Shown here piece by piece: positions 6,824 through 15,942 of a stretch of DNA of 64,000 nt. The stretch is from Bacteroidales bacterium (GTDB lineage: Bacteria; Bacteroidota; Bacteroidia; Bacteroidales; UBA12077). The stretch spans positions 36,594 to 100,593 of the forward strand of contig JANQHE010000053.1 in the NCBI GenBank assembly GCA_028282785.1. The letters run 5' to 3'. Position 1 is the stretch's first letter; each line of letters begins with the position of its first letter. Under the pieces are notes generated by a model. The model worked only from the letters and a program-made list of their open reading frames with translations. It did not search any database and was not told the origin of the DNA. The translations under genes were made by a program, and so were the position numbers.

Positions 6824-9304
6824 TTAAACCGGATCTACATCAACTGAAACTTGCACTGATTTAAAGTTGTCAGATGTAATTAAAGTGTTAATTTTTTCCT
6901 CTAAAAGTTGTTTTGCCTTCTGGAATGATTTTTCGCGTTCAACTTTTACAATTAAGTTTTGTATAAAATAATTTTGTACTCTTGAAACAATAGGAGGTTC
7001 AGGCCCTAGTATACGCTTACCAAAAATCTTTCTTAAGCTCACTCCCAGATGATGTGCTGCTTTATCACTAATGTCTTGGTTTTTATGACGAATGTTGATA
7101 TTGATTAAACGATAGAAAGGAGGATATTTAAAGTTTTTTCGTTCTAAAAGTTGTGCTTTGTACATTTCTTCAAATTTGTTGTCTAAAACATATTGAAGAG
7201 TTGGATGAGCAGGGTTACTTGTTTGTATAATCACTTTACCTTGTTTGTTTTTTCTTCCGGCACGGCCACTGACTTGTGACATTAACTGGTAACTTCTTTC
7301 AAATGCCCTGAAATCAGGATAGTTAAGCATATTATCTGCGTTTAGGATTCCAACCAGGCTAACATTATCAAAATCTAATCCTTTCGATACCATTTGAGTG
7401 CCTATTAATATATCAATATCACCATTTTCAAAACTTGATATAATAGTATGATATGCATTCTTTGATCGTGTTGAGTCCAGGTCCATTCTTGCAACTTTTG
7501 CATCAGGGAAGAAAATTTTTATTTCATCTTCGATCTTTTCAGTTCCAAATCCGCGCGTTTGAACAGCAACATGCCCACATGATTTACATGTTTTTGGAGC
7601 CCGGATGGTATAACCACAATAATGACAGACCAATTCGTTTTGGTGTCGATGATATGTTAAGCTCACATCGCAATTTGTACAATATGGAATCCAGCCGCAC
7701 ATATCACATTCAAGGTAAGGAGCAAATCCCCGACGATTCTGAAACAAAATAACTTGTTCGTTCATTGCTAATGAATCCTTTATACTATCAATCAGAGCCG
7801 GAGTAAAATGCGAACGCATTTCTTTTCTTTTTTTTGCTCTTAAAATATCTACTAAATGAATTTCAGGTAATTCTATACTTTGATATCTTGTAGTTAATTC
7901 TACAAAGCCATATTTTTCAACTTTTGCATTAAAAAAACTTTCTATTGAAGGTGTAGCTGTTCCCAATAAAACTTTAGCCTGATGCATTTGTGCTAAAACG
8001 ATCGAACAATCTCTTGCATTATATCGAGGAGCCGGATCATATTGTTTATAAGTGTTTTCGTGTTCTTCATCAACAATTACCAAACCTAGATTTGAGAATG
8101 GTAGAAAAAGTGATGATCTTACTCCTAAAATCACATCATACTTAAGTTTCTCGGTTGGTTCTATAATATTTTGATAGACTTCAACTCTTTCCGAATCACT
8201 GAATTTTGAATGGTAAATACCAACTCTGTTTCCAAAAACCGATTTTAATCGGTTAATAATCTGAGCGGTTAAAGCAATTTCCGGCAATAAATATAATACC
8301 TGCTTACCCTGATCAATTTGTTCTTTAATTAGGTGAATGTAAATTTCTGTTTTTCCGCTGGAAGTAACACCATGTAACAGAACAACATCCTTTTCTTCAA
8401 ACCGATTACAAATAGAATCAAAGGCAGTTTGTTGTGGTTCTGATAATTTCTTTATTTCTGTTTTTTGTACGGAATTTTCGTTCAAACGACTTACATTTTT
8501 ATCATATTCGCTTAATATGTTCTTGTCAATTAATGATTTGATAATTGCAGAACTCGATTTTGAATCAGTAACAAGTGATTTTTTACTTACTTCAACAATT
8601 TTACCAGGACTTATAAAGTTGCCGGAAAGCTTAACATAACTCATTAAAACATGAAGTTGTTTCGGTGCCCTGTTTAATGTATTAAAAACTTCATTAAGCA
8701 GAGATTCAGTTTTAATGGATTTATGAATTTTTATATAACTTTCTGTCTTGGGCTTGTAATTTTCCCGAAGTTTTTCTTCAAGAATAACAGCTTTTTTATC
8801 CAATAAAGATTTTATAATTGGAAGTGAATCTTTCTTGCTTAAAGCTGTTGATATTTCAGAGATACTTGCAATGTTTTTATTTGACAAATAATCAAGTAGT
8901 AATGTTTCTGTTGAAGTAAATTTCTTTTGATCGATGTTTTCAGGATTGTAAATAACCTTTGTTTCGCTTTCTAATTTTAGTCCTGATGGTAAAGCGGCTT
9001 TAAAAACATCACCTACGGAGCACATATAATAATCGGCAATCCACTGCCATAATTCTAATTGATAATTGTTTACTACAGGTTTTTCATCCAGAATCGAAAT
9101 GATATTTTTAGTTTTATATTCTTTAGGAGCAATATTATGAATTGAATGGATGATTGCAGTATAAACCTTTCGTTTACCAAATTGAACAATAACTCTTTTC
9201 CCAATTTCAATTTCTTTTGTTAAATCAAATGGAATACTATAAGTAAATAATTGCTTTAAGGGCAATGGAAGAATTACATCGGCAAATTGAAGTTGATTGT
9301 TCAT
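6824..9304 (-). CDS. priA: Primosomal protein N' (replication restart helicase PriA)
   Basis: An 826-residue superfamily 2 helicase, a usual length for Bacteroidota PriA. The N-terminal 3'-DNA-binding domain begins QFADVILPLPL and contains FGKRKVYTAI. The helicase core has Walker A GVTSSGKTEIY and the DEEH box. The zinc-binding insert has paired cysteines in CDMCGWIPYCTNC and CHYCGY...CKSCG. The later motifs include GTQMVSKGLDFDNV and QVSGRAGR. It reloads the replisome at stalled forks. The ATG at 9304 directly precedes the conserved N-terminus. Confidence 0.97.
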   Translation of the reverse strand: MNNQLQFADVILPLPLKQLFTYSIPFDLTKEIEIGKRVIVQFGKRKVYTAIIHSIHNIAPKEYKTKNIISILDEKPVVNNYQLELWQWIADYYMCSVGDVFKAALPSGLKLESETKVIYNPENIDQKKFTSTETLLLDYLSNKNIASISEISTALSKKDSLPIIKSLLDKKAVILEEKLRENYKPKTESYIKIHKSIKTESLLNEVFNTLNRAPKQLHVLMSYVKLSGNFISPGKIVEVSKKSLVTDSKSSSAIIKSLIDKNILSEYDKNVSRLNENSVQKTEIKKLSEPQQTAFDSICNRFEEKDVVLLHGVTSSGKTEIYIHLIKEQIDQGKQVLYLLPEIALTAQIINRLKSVFGNRVGIYHSKFSDSERVEVYQNIIEPTEKLKYDVILGVRSSLFLPFSNLGLVIVDEEHENTYKQYDPAPRYNARDCSIVLAQMHQAKVLLGTATPSIESFFNAKVEKYGFVELTTRYQSIELPEIHLVDILRAKKRKEMRSHFTPALIDSIKDSLAMNEQVILFQNRRGFAPYLECDMCGWIPYCTNCDVSLTYHRHQNELVCHYCGYTIRAPKTCKSCGHVAVQTRGFGTEKIEDEIKIFFPDAKVARMDLDSTRSKNAYHTIISSFENGDIDILIGTQMVSKGLDFDNVSLVGILNADNMLNYPDFRAFERSYQLMSQVSGRAGRKNKQGKVIIQTSNPAHPTLQYVLDNKFEEMYKAQLLERKNFKYPPFYRLININIRHKNQDISDKAAHHLGVSLRKIFGKRILGPEPPIVSRVQNYFIQNLIVKVEREKSFQKAKQLLEEKINTLITSDNFKSVQVSVDVDPV

Positions 9305-9324
9305 GTATACAAAAATATAATTTT

Positions 9325-9407
9325 AACCACAAAGAACACGATGATATTCACAATGTTCGCAGAGAAGATTTGTGAGCTTCGTGCCTACTTTGTGATCATT
9401 GTGGTTT
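9325..9407. repeat. CACAAAG-rich imperfect palindromic repeat
   Basis: The stretch starts AACCACAAAGAACAC and ends CATTGTGGTT. The ends are nearly inverted copies, and ACTTTGTG/CACAAAG words recur inside. A related arrangement occurs at 63805-63913. It lies between priA and the GxxExxY pseudogene. It is open in one frame as a 66-residue ORF, but that translation looks like nothing known. Confidence 0.55.
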
Positions 9408-9468
9408 ATAAAGAGCCATTTATAACTCTTTTTATACCATGTTTTAATAATGAAACATTAAAATTGAT

Positions 9469-9786
9469 TTATGATCCAAGTTTATAATTGCCTGGTTTCA
9501 TATAAGTCAAAGTTTGAGCTAAATGAACATCATTTAATGATTCTACACTTTTAATCTCAATTACAACCTTGTTTTCAACCAAAATATCAATTCGATATCC
9601 ACATTCAAGTTTTACTTCTTCAAAAACCAAAGGCATCGGCTTTTCTTTTTGGGTTTTTAACTCTAATTGGATAATTTATTAATTTAAACATTCCTGATAT
9701 GCGCTTTATAACAAACCTGTACCTAATGATTTATGTACTTCGATTGCTGCTCCTACAATTTTATGAGCAATTTCATTCTCTGTCAT
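9469..9786 (-). pseudogene. GxxExxY protein pseudogene (three in-frame stops)
   Basis: Reading down from the ATG at 9786, one uninterrupted frame matches the GxxExxY family: start MTENEIAHKIVGAAIEVHK, then LGTGLL, a TAA where the family's Glu is expected, SAYQECL, two more TAA codons, then KPMPLVFEEVKLECGYRIDI and VVIEIKSVESLNDVH, ending at TAA 9469-9471. The frame is kept throughout, so only substitutions have broken it. The family is thought to have a PD-(D/E)xK-like fold with no settled function. The first TAA could come from GAA by one change. Confidence 0.85.
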
Positions 9787-9822
9787 TTTAGATTTTTACT
9801 CTAGAATAACATATTTAAAGGT

Positions 9823-10701
9823 TTAATTTGAAAGGTTTTCAATGTTTTTAGCAACTTTTTCCATTAACCATCGTGGAGTTGAGGTAGCTCCGCAAACACC
9901 AACAGTCTCAGCATTTACAAACCATTCTTTCTGAAGTTCATCGGCATCGGATACAAAATAAGTATTTGGGTTTTCATCTTTACAAACTTCAAAAAGCATT
10001 CTGCCATTCGAGCTCTTTTTGCCACTTACAAAAACCACAACATTGTGTTTTTTTACAAATTCACGTAATTGCGGTTCTCTGTGAGAAACTTGCCTGCAAA
10101 TGGTATCGTTAGAAATAAATTCAACATCTTCTGTTCCTTGTGTTGAAATCATTCTTTTTTTTATTTCTTTTTGTATTTCATAAAAACCTGCTATACTTTT
10201 TGTAGTCTGTGAGAAAAGATTAATTGGTTTTGAAAAATCAATTTTATTTAGATCTTCCATACCACCAATAACAATAGCCTTACCATTTGTTTGTCCTACT
10301 AATCCATTCACTTCGGCATGCCCCTCCTTTCCGTAAATTACAACCTGCCCACCCTTACTTAATATATCATCGAATCCTAGTTTAATATTATTTTGAAGTT
10401 TCAATACCACGGGACACGATGCGTCGATAAGCTGAATATTATTTTTGATTGCAGTTTGGTAAGTTTCCGGAGGTTCACCATGAGCACGTAATAAAACTTT
10501 GCAATTTTTCAAAGTTTTAAACTGTTCATGATCGATAGTAACTAATCCTTTTGCTTTAAGCCTTTCGACCTCAGCACTATTATGTACAATGTCACCCAGG
10601 CAATAAAGCATATCATTACGTTCCAACTCCATCTCTGCGAGTTGGATAGCATTAACTACTCCAAAACAAAATCCAGAATTACTATCAATATCAATTTTCA
10701 T
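9823..10701 (-). CDS. ispH: 4-hydroxy-3-methylbut-2-enyl diphosphate reductase
   Basis: A 292-residue LytB/IspH protein, the last step of the MEP isoprenoid pathway, converting HMBPP to IPP and DMAPP with a 4Fe-4S cluster. The three conserved cysteines are visible in SGFCFGVV (Cys12), DASCPVV and NDTICRQVS. An additional Cys occurs in GVCGATSTP near the C-terminus. The HGE of RAHGEPPETY and the SSN of KKSSNGRM also fit. It lies 3 bp downstream of cmk, a linkage seen in other bacteria (in some the two are fused with rpsA). Confidence 0.96.
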   Translation of the reverse strand: MKIDIDSNSGFCFGVVNAIQLAEMELERNDMLYCLGDIVHNSAEVERLKAKGLVTIDHEQFKTLKNCKVLLRAHGEPPETYQTAIKNNIQLIDASCPVVLKLQNNIKLGFDDILSKGGQVVIYGKEGHAEVNGLVGQTNGKAIVIGGMEDLNKIDFSKPINLFSQTTKSIAGFYEIQKEIKKRMISTQGTEDVEFISNDTICRQVSHREPQLREFVKKHNVVVFVSGKKSSNGRMLFEVCKDENPNTYFVSDADELQKEWFVNAETVGVCGATSTPRWLMEKVAKNIENLSN

Positions 10702-10704
10702 AAC

Positions 10705-11409
10705 TTAGCTAATCCGTTCCTTTACTAAACCAACAATCCAGTCTAATTGTTCTTGACGATTCATGTTACTATTATCTAACTCAACTGAATCTACTGCTTT
10801 TTTCAGTGGACTTTCTTCGCGGGTTTCATCTATATGGTCTCTTTTCTTTACGTTTTCGAGAATCTCATCAAAACTTACATTAACATTCTTTTCTTTTAAT
10901 TCCAGAAATCTCCTTTCAGCTCGTACCTTTGCATCTGCATTCATAAAAATTTTCAGTTCGGCATTTGGAAATACAACAGTTCCAATATCGCGCCCATCCA
11001 TAACAATGCCTTTTTCTCTTCCCATTTCTTGTTGAAAATTAACCATCTTTTCTCTTACGAATCCATATTTACTAATGAAACTAACATTGTCGGAGACTTC
11101 CATTTCTCGAATTTCGTCTTCTACATTTTCATTATTTAAGTAAGTTTCCTGCCTGTTTTTTTCTGAATTATATTTAAAATTTATATGAACTTGATTAATC
11201 AAACTACGAAGCTTTTCTTCATCTACTTGATGACTTTTCGGATCAATTATGTTATTTCGAATTGCAAATAAGGTAACTGCACGATACATTGCTCCACTGT
11301 CAATGTATTTATAATCAAGAATTTTTGCTATCTCTTTAGCAAGTGTACTTTTGCCGGAAGATGAATAACCATCAATTGCAATTATTATTTTCTTATCAGT
11401 TTGAAGCAT
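10705..11409 (-). CDS. cmk: Cytidylate kinase
   Basis: A 234-residue (d)CMP kinase. It has the P-loop GYSSSGKST near residue 14, IDSGAMYRAVT, and the CMP-binding GRDIGTVVFPNA segment. It phosphorylates CMP and dCMP for nucleotide and lipid precursor supply. The open frame extends 14 codons upstream, but the ATG at 11409 (MLQTDKK) lies just before the conserved kinase fold and is preferred. The gene is the first of a cmk-ispH unit. Confidence 0.95.
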   Translation of the reverse strand: MLQTDKKIIIAIDGYSSSGKSTLAKEIAKILDYKYIDSGAMYRAVTLFAIRNNIIDPKSHQVDEEKLRSLINQVHINFKYNSEKNRQETYLNNENVEDEIREMEVSDNVSFISKYGFVREKMVNFQQEMGREKGIVMDGRDIGTVVFPNAELKIFMNADAKVRAERRFLELKEKNVNVSFDEILENVKKRDHIDETREESPLKKAVDSVELDNSNMNRQEQLDWIVGLVKERIS

Positions 11410-11492
11410 CCTTTTTAATTTGAACATCAAAGGTAAATCCAAAAAAAACATTTGGCAAATATTAAATAGAAGTTGCCAAAAGCATTAAATTC

Positions 11493-11555
11493 ATTTTCAG
11501 AAAATCAATACTCCCCTGTTTGCCGACAGGCTGGCTTTAGGGTTTGGGGTTATAA
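11493..11555. repeat. Dispersed intergenic hairpin element (CCTGT...ACAGG type)
   Basis: An AGAAAATCAATACTCCCCTG segment, a CCTGT-loop-ACAGG hairpin at 11515-11530, and a GGGTTTGGGG stretch follow one another between cmk and porQ. The same combination appears in other gaps of this window (15847, 19885, 41586). Confidence 0.45.
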
Positions 11556-11596
11556 GTAACAGAAGATCTAAAAAACTAACTTTTCGACTTTTCTAT

Positions 11597-12640
11597 TTAT
11601 AAATTCTTCTTAAAACTATTCAGGTTGGTTGAAATGGAAAAATGATCCGAAGCTCCTGCCAGATGATAGGTAGCTCTACCATAATTTATATGGAATTTGG
11701 ATATTTTAACTCCAAACCCCCACGAAAATCCTATGGTAGATGTTTTTGATTCAATTAACATTTCCTGTCTTCTTCTGTAGTTGTATCCGGCACGAACATA
11801 AAAATTATTAATTGGATTGAATTCAATTCCAAGAATAACATGACGCATAAATTGATCAGCAATTTTATCGATAGTAGATTGAGATTCTTCACTAGCTGCC
11901 GGGTCTAAAACTACATCTTCATTTTGTGGTTTATCATAAGTTAGGTCCCAGGTTTCAAGGTGATCAAAAGTAACTGTAAATAAAAATGGAGCATGCCTGA
12001 GCTTTTGTGAGATCCCTAACTGAATATTAAATGGTAACGACTCTCTTTGATCAGTATAAGCTTTTAATTGTGTTCCTACATTTTTAATAACAAGTGCTGC
12101 TGTAAATAAACTGCGCGGTTTATTATAAACTACGCCAAAATCAGCTGCAATGCCATAAGATGTATATTTTTCGAGTGTTGAGATTATAGGTTTAACATTA
12201 ACACCAACTCGAAAAGAACTATCTACGGCTCTTGAATAGATCAAGTTTATAGCATATTCAGCTGCTTTGAATTCGCCGGTTATAATACCTTTTTCATCTG
12301 CCGCAATGAATTTACCATAATTTATATAATGAATTCCGCCTGAAAAAGTTCCATAATTACTAATGTTTGAAGCATAAGAAGCATAGCCATAGTTAACATC
12401 AGTAAAATAATTAACATAGTTTAAAGCTAACTCCTGGTTCATATTTGGATTTAATAAAGCAGGATTATGATAGGTTAGGTTATAGTCATTATCATTAATA
12501 GCAATTACATCGCCTCCAAATGATGCCACTCTTGCAGAATTGATCAAATTCAAGAAATCATAGGTATGAGTACCCCCAATTTGCCCAAATAATGGTACTG
12601 TAAGCAAAGTAGCAATGACTATGACCTGAACTTTTTTCAT
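11597..12640 (-). CDS. porQ: Type IX secretion system protein PorQ
   Basis: A 347-residue protein with a Sec signal peptide cleaved after about residue 19 (VPLFGQ). The mature N-terminus GGTHTYDFLNLINSARVASFGG and the following NDNDYNLTYHNPALL are typical of PorQ. This outer-membrane beta-barrel protein is needed, with PorZ and others, for attaching A-LPS to cargo exported by the type IX system. Alternating beta strands run to a terminal YHLAGASDHFSISTNL. The presence of PorQ implies that this organism has a T9SS, but the rest of the machinery is not in the window. Confidence 0.92.
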   Translation of the reverse strand: MKKVQVIVIATLLTVPLFGQIGGTHTYDFLNLINSARVASFGGDVIAINDNDYNLTYHNPALLNPNMNQELALNYVNYFTDVNYGYASYASNISNYGTFSGGIHYINYGKFIAADEKGIITGEFKAAEYAINLIYSRAVDSSFRVGVNVKPIISTLEKYTSYGIAADFGVVYNKPRSLFTAALVIKNVGTQLKAYTDQRESLPFNIQLGISQKLRHAPFLFTVTFDHLETWDLTYDKPQNEDVVLDPAASEESQSTIDKIADQFMRHVILGIEFNPINNFYVRAGYNYRRRQEMLIESKTSTIGFSWGFGVKISKFHINYGRATYHLAGASDHFSISTNLNSFKKNL

Positions 12641-12718
12641 TGGGTAAAAATAATGAAATTACCATATGATCCGGAATATTTGATCATATTAAGTTTAAAC
12701 GAACAATCAGTATTCTTA

Positions 12719-13798
12719 TTATTCGTGATTTAAATGTGCAAGAAATTTTTGTTCCGCACTGTCAACCCATTTTTTAAAGACAGAATTATCGGTACTATGG
12801 TTTGGAATATAATTAAGAAGTTTGGTTAAATCAAATTCGTCGCTCCAAATTCCGGCTCCGCTTATCTTAGCATCAATAGCATTACATTTCTGTTCAAAAT
12901 GTCCTTCAGTTGGAACCATCATAATTGGTTTGCCTAAATACATGGCTTCACAAATTGATTCGAAACCTGCTGTACTGGCATAAGCTTTGCAACGACTCAT
13001 ATAATCCAAAAATTTCACATCATTAATTTTATGAAATACCAGGTTCTTATGAATTACTGTTTCTTCGTCGGCCTCTTTTTTATCCCAAAAGAAATATACT
13101 TTCGTACCAACATGTGATTTATGCCAGTCCATAATTTCTTTTGCATAACCTTGGTTTAACATATAACCATGGATAAATCCTTCGTTTCTTGGTTCTAATT
13201 CTAAAACACTATCACGAAGTAATGGAGGAACAACATAAATTTTCTTTTTGGGCTGGTTTTCCATTTGTCGAAAAGAAAGTGCCAGAAATTTATCTGCTCT
13301 AAATGATGTAATTAAGGTGTTAATTTTTAAAAGAAAACGATCGAATTTATGACCTTTTGGAAAAGGAAATTCTGAATGGTTTAATAAATATTGATGTCCT
13401 ATGCAATAGAATGGAATTTTTGGATTATTAAAAAAGTAAAAAAGTCCACCCAAAAGATCATAAAAATTAATGATTACATCTGGTTTTTCATCTTTTACTA
13501 CTGATTTTATTTGTCGTAAACTTTTAAGGTATCTTCTAAAATGTAATAAATTGATTATAATAGATTTAGCAATCTTAATCCTTTTGTTTTTTTTGCCAAC
13601 AACAAAATTTGGACTATTAACAGGGTGAACCTTGGTCCGGATTTTCTCAAAAAAGAAAGAAGGGATCTCACGTTTTGAACTTTTCCCAATGATAACAGAT
13701 GTAACTTCATGCCCATTTTGGGCAAGCATGTTTCGTAAACTTATTGCTTGAGTCATATGTCCACGACCTTCGCCCTGGACTATAAAAAGATATTTCAT
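12719..13798 (-). CDS. MurG-like glycosyltransferase (Glyco_trans_1_3 type)
   Basis: A 359-residue GT-B fold protein. The N-terminal GEGRGHMTQAISL loop is typical of MurG/GT28-like enzymes, and the C-terminal donor-binding part has STAGFESICEAMYLGKPIMM followed by GHFEQKCNA. The acceptor is unknown. It is 7 bp downstream of an LpxH-like phosphatase and next to a lipid kinase, so a glycolipid acceptor is likely (inference). No membrane helices are evident; peripheral membrane binding would be usual for the fold. Confidence 0.8.
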   Translation of the reverse strand: MKYLFIVQGEGRGHMTQAISLRNMLAQNGHEVTSVIIGKSSKREIPSFFFEKIRTKVHPVNSPNFVVGKKNKRIKIAKSIIINLLHFRRYLKSLRQIKSVVKDEKPDVIINFYDLLGGLFYFFNNPKIPFYCIGHQYLLNHSEFPFPKGHKFDRFLLKINTLITSFRADKFLALSFRQMENQPKKKIYVVPPLLRDSVLELEPRNEGFIHGYMLNQGYAKEIMDWHKSHVGTKVYFFWDKKEADEETVIHKNLVFHKINDVKFLDYMSRCKAYASTAGFESICEAMYLGKPIMMVPTEGHFEQKCNAIDAKISGAGIWSDEFDLTKLLNYIPNHSTDNSVFKKWVDSAEQKFLAHLNHE

Positions 13799-13805
13799 TG
13801 GGTAT

Positions 13806-14633
13806 TTAAGCTATTTTGGTTTTTATCATGTTAGGCAAAACAAACTCAGCCTTTTTAACTTTTTCCTTTTGTGGAGGTATTTCTTCTTTTACCAAATCAT
13901 TATAATATAGGATCTCCCATCTTCCATCATAATGCTCAACAAGTGCACTTAATGATTCTACCCAGTCGCCGGAATTTAAATATGTGATTCCATTATAATC
14001 CCGAATATCAGGATGATGTATATGGCCACATATAACACCATCACAATTTCTTGATTTGGCAAGCTTTACTAACTCTTGTTCAAAGCTTGATATATACGAA
14101 ACGGCTGTCTTTACTCGTTGTTTAATGTCTTGAGATAAAGAATAATATGGAAGTCCGCGTTTTAGCCTGCGGTTATTATAAACTTTATTTAGCCAAAGTA
14201 AAAATGTATATCCAACGTCACCCAATTTAGCCAACCATTTAAGATTAGTTGTAATTGTATCAAAAACATCACCGTGAAGTACATAGTAATTTTTACCATT
14301 ACTTTTATGAAGATAATCTTTCCGGATAGTTAGATTACCGATTGTAAGCGGCATCATATTATCTAAGAAATCATCGTGGTTTCCACGTATATATATTACT
14401 TCAGTATTAAATTTATCTATCATTTTTATTAAGACCTTAAAAAAACGAGTGTGTTTTTTCTTCCATTTACCATTCTTTTTAAGTCTCCAGCCGTCTACAA
14501 TATCACCATTTAAGATAAGTTTATCGCATGTATTGCTTTTTAGGAATCTTACCAATTCTTTTGCCTTTGAAGCTTTTGTTCCTAAATGAACATCCGATAT
14601 TACAATGGTTTTAAAATGGTTCGGTTTAATCAT
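13806..14633 (-). CDS. UDP-2,3-diacylglucosamine diphosphatase-like metallophosphoesterase
   Basis: A 275-residue calcineurin-like phosphoesterase. All metal-binding motifs are visible in order: SDVHLG, GDIVDGW, GNHDD, LHGDVFD, and GHIHHPD with the closing NSGDWVES. This set and spacing match LpxH-like proteins of Bacteroidota. LpxH itself cleaves UDP-2,3-diacylglucosamine in lipid A synthesis, but several paralogues act on other lipids. The partner glycosyltransferase gene is immediately downstream. Confidence 0.85.
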   Translation of the reverse strand: MIKPNHFKTIVISDVHLGTKASKAKELVRFLKSNTCDKLILNGDIVDGWRLKKNGKWKKKHTRFFKVLIKMIDKFNTEVIYIRGNHDDFLDNMMPLTIGNLTIRKDYLHKSNGKNYYVLHGDVFDTITTNLKWLAKLGDVGYTFLLWLNKVYNNRRLKRGLPYYSLSQDIKQRVKTAVSYISSFEQELVKLAKSRNCDGVICGHIHHPDIRDYNGITYLNSGDWVESLSALVEHYDGRWEILYYNDLVKEEIPPQKEKVKKAEFVLPNMIKTKIA

Positions 14634-14799
14634 TGTGCTTTTTATTTCGAAGTAATGACGGTCAATTTAAGGGATTGTTATTACACGATTAAGAAATTGA
14701 AAATTCTATATTTAGTGTTAAGGTATTGTTAATAGGGGAATTACAAAGTATTAGTTTAAATAAGTTTACGTTTTTCTTTTTTATAAGGTGGTTCTAATA

Positions 14800-14807
14800 T
14801 ATTTTTG
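14800..14807 (+). promoter_or_regulatory. Possible -7 element (TATTTTTG) for the lipid kinase gene
   Basis: TATTTTTG matches the Bacteroidota -7 consensus TAnnTTTG, 31 bp before the ATG. No clear TTG-type -33 box is seen at the usual distance, so support is weak. Confidence 0.3.
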
Positions 14808-14838
14808 AAAACATAGAAAGAATTTTGTGTAGAGTGCG

Positions 14839-15723
14839 ATGAAAGAAAAACTATTATTTGTTATAAATCCCATTTCAGGGAATAAACCCAAAGAATTTAT
14901 AATAGATTTAATTGAAGAAAAATTCAATGAAGATCGTTATAAAACAAAGATTATTTTTACACGTTTTGCCGGCGAAGCAACGCAAATTGTAAAAAAGTAT
15001 TCAAAGAAAGAATATAAAAAAGTTATAGCAGTAGGAGGTGATGGAACGGTAAATGAGGTAGCTTCTGCAATAGCAGATACCGATGCTGTATTGGGTATAG
15101 TTCCTTTTGGTTCGGGTAATGGTTTAGCCCGCCATTTAAAAATACCTTTAAAACCTGAAAAAGCGCTTGATCTTATAAAGACAGGAAATAAAAGAAAAAT
15201 TGATTATGGAAAGATCAATGATCAAAAATTCTTTTGTACCACAGGTGTTGGTTTTGATGCTCATATAGGACACCTTTTTGATAAAATGGAAGGTCGTGGA
15301 TTTTCAAATTATGTGAAGGCTACGGTATCTGAGTTTAGAAGATATAAACCTAAGAGATATGAAATATCCATGAATGGGACAACCATTATGCGTGATGCTT
15401 TTCTCATAACTTTTGCAAATGCTTCTCAATATGGTAATAATGCTCACATAGCGCCAAAAGCTGATATTCAGGATGGTAAACTGGAAGTTGCTATTATGCG
15501 TTCATTTCCGTTAATTACAGCTCCGGGAATTGGGGCAAGATTATTCCTTAAAAACATTGATAAAAGTATTTATCTGGAAACGTATAGTTGTAAAAGCATT
15601 ATTGTCAAGAGAAAATCTCCTGATGTAATTCATTATGATGGGGAGCCTGGCGAAATGGGAAAAATATTAAATGTTAAAATAGTAGAAGAGGGGTTAAATG
15701 TTTTTGTTAACCAGCTTCTTTAA
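14839..15723 (+). CDS. Diacylglycerol/sphingolipid kinase family protein (YegS/DagK type)
   Basis: A 294-residue DAGK-catalytic-domain protein. It has the N-terminal FVINPISGNKPK, the nucleotide-binding VGGDGTVNEV (about 65-74) and the GSGNGLARHL loop that follows it. The C-terminal domain has the acidic GVGFDAH and the closing DGEPG. Members phosphorylate diacylglycerol, sphingosine-like bases or related lipids in the membrane. It is divergent from the LpxH-like/glycosyltransferase pair, so one lipid-modifying function may connect the three. The substrate cannot be told from sequence. Confidence 0.9.
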   Translation: MKEKLLFVINPISGNKPKEFIIDLIEEKFNEDRYKTKIIFTRFAGEATQIVKKYSKKEYKKVIAVGGDGTVNEVASAIADTDAVLGIVPFGSGNGLARHLKIPLKPEKALDLIKTGNKRKIDYGKINDQKFFCTTGVGFDAHIGHLFDKMEGRGFSNYVKATVSEFRRYKPKRYEISMNGTTIMRDAFLITFANASQYGNNAHIAPKADIQDGKLEVAIMRSFPLITAPGIGARLFLKNIDKSIYLETYSCKSIIVKRKSPDVIHYDGEPGEMGKILNVKIVEEGLNVFVNQLL

Positions 15724-15846
15724 AATCAAGTTAGAAAATTTGTTTTTCCTCAGTTATTCGCTTTGCTCGTGAGACCACTTCGCTAAGTTGAAGAAAGAAC
15801 CAAAATCAATAATGATAGTTCTGCATTAATTAAGAAGTATTCTGGG

Positions 15847-15905
15847 CATCACTGCCTAGCCTGCCTGCCTGCAAGACAGGAGACCGGAGGGTGATTTTCT
15901 GAAAC
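15847..15905. repeat. Dispersed intergenic element with CCTG...CAGG hairpin
   Basis: The convergent gap after the lipid kinase contains CTGCCTGCCTGCAAGACAGG at 15861-15880, which can form an imperfect hairpin, then a GTGATTTTCTGAAA arm. It belongs to the same loose family as the elements at 11493, 19885 and 41586. Confidence 0.4.
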
Positions 15906-15942
15906 TTTTCTTTGCCATCCCCCAAAAGTTTATGATCTTATT

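Noticed and set aside
9287..9487. 66-residue plus-strand ORF between priA and the GxxExxY pseudogene
   Set aside because: It overlaps the priA start and is mostly made of the CACAAAG repeat; the translation has no family likeness.
9469..9786. Stop-codon recoding in the GxxExxY frame
   Set aside because: All three stops are TAA, two of them adjacent, and no recoding signal is visible; decay is simpler.
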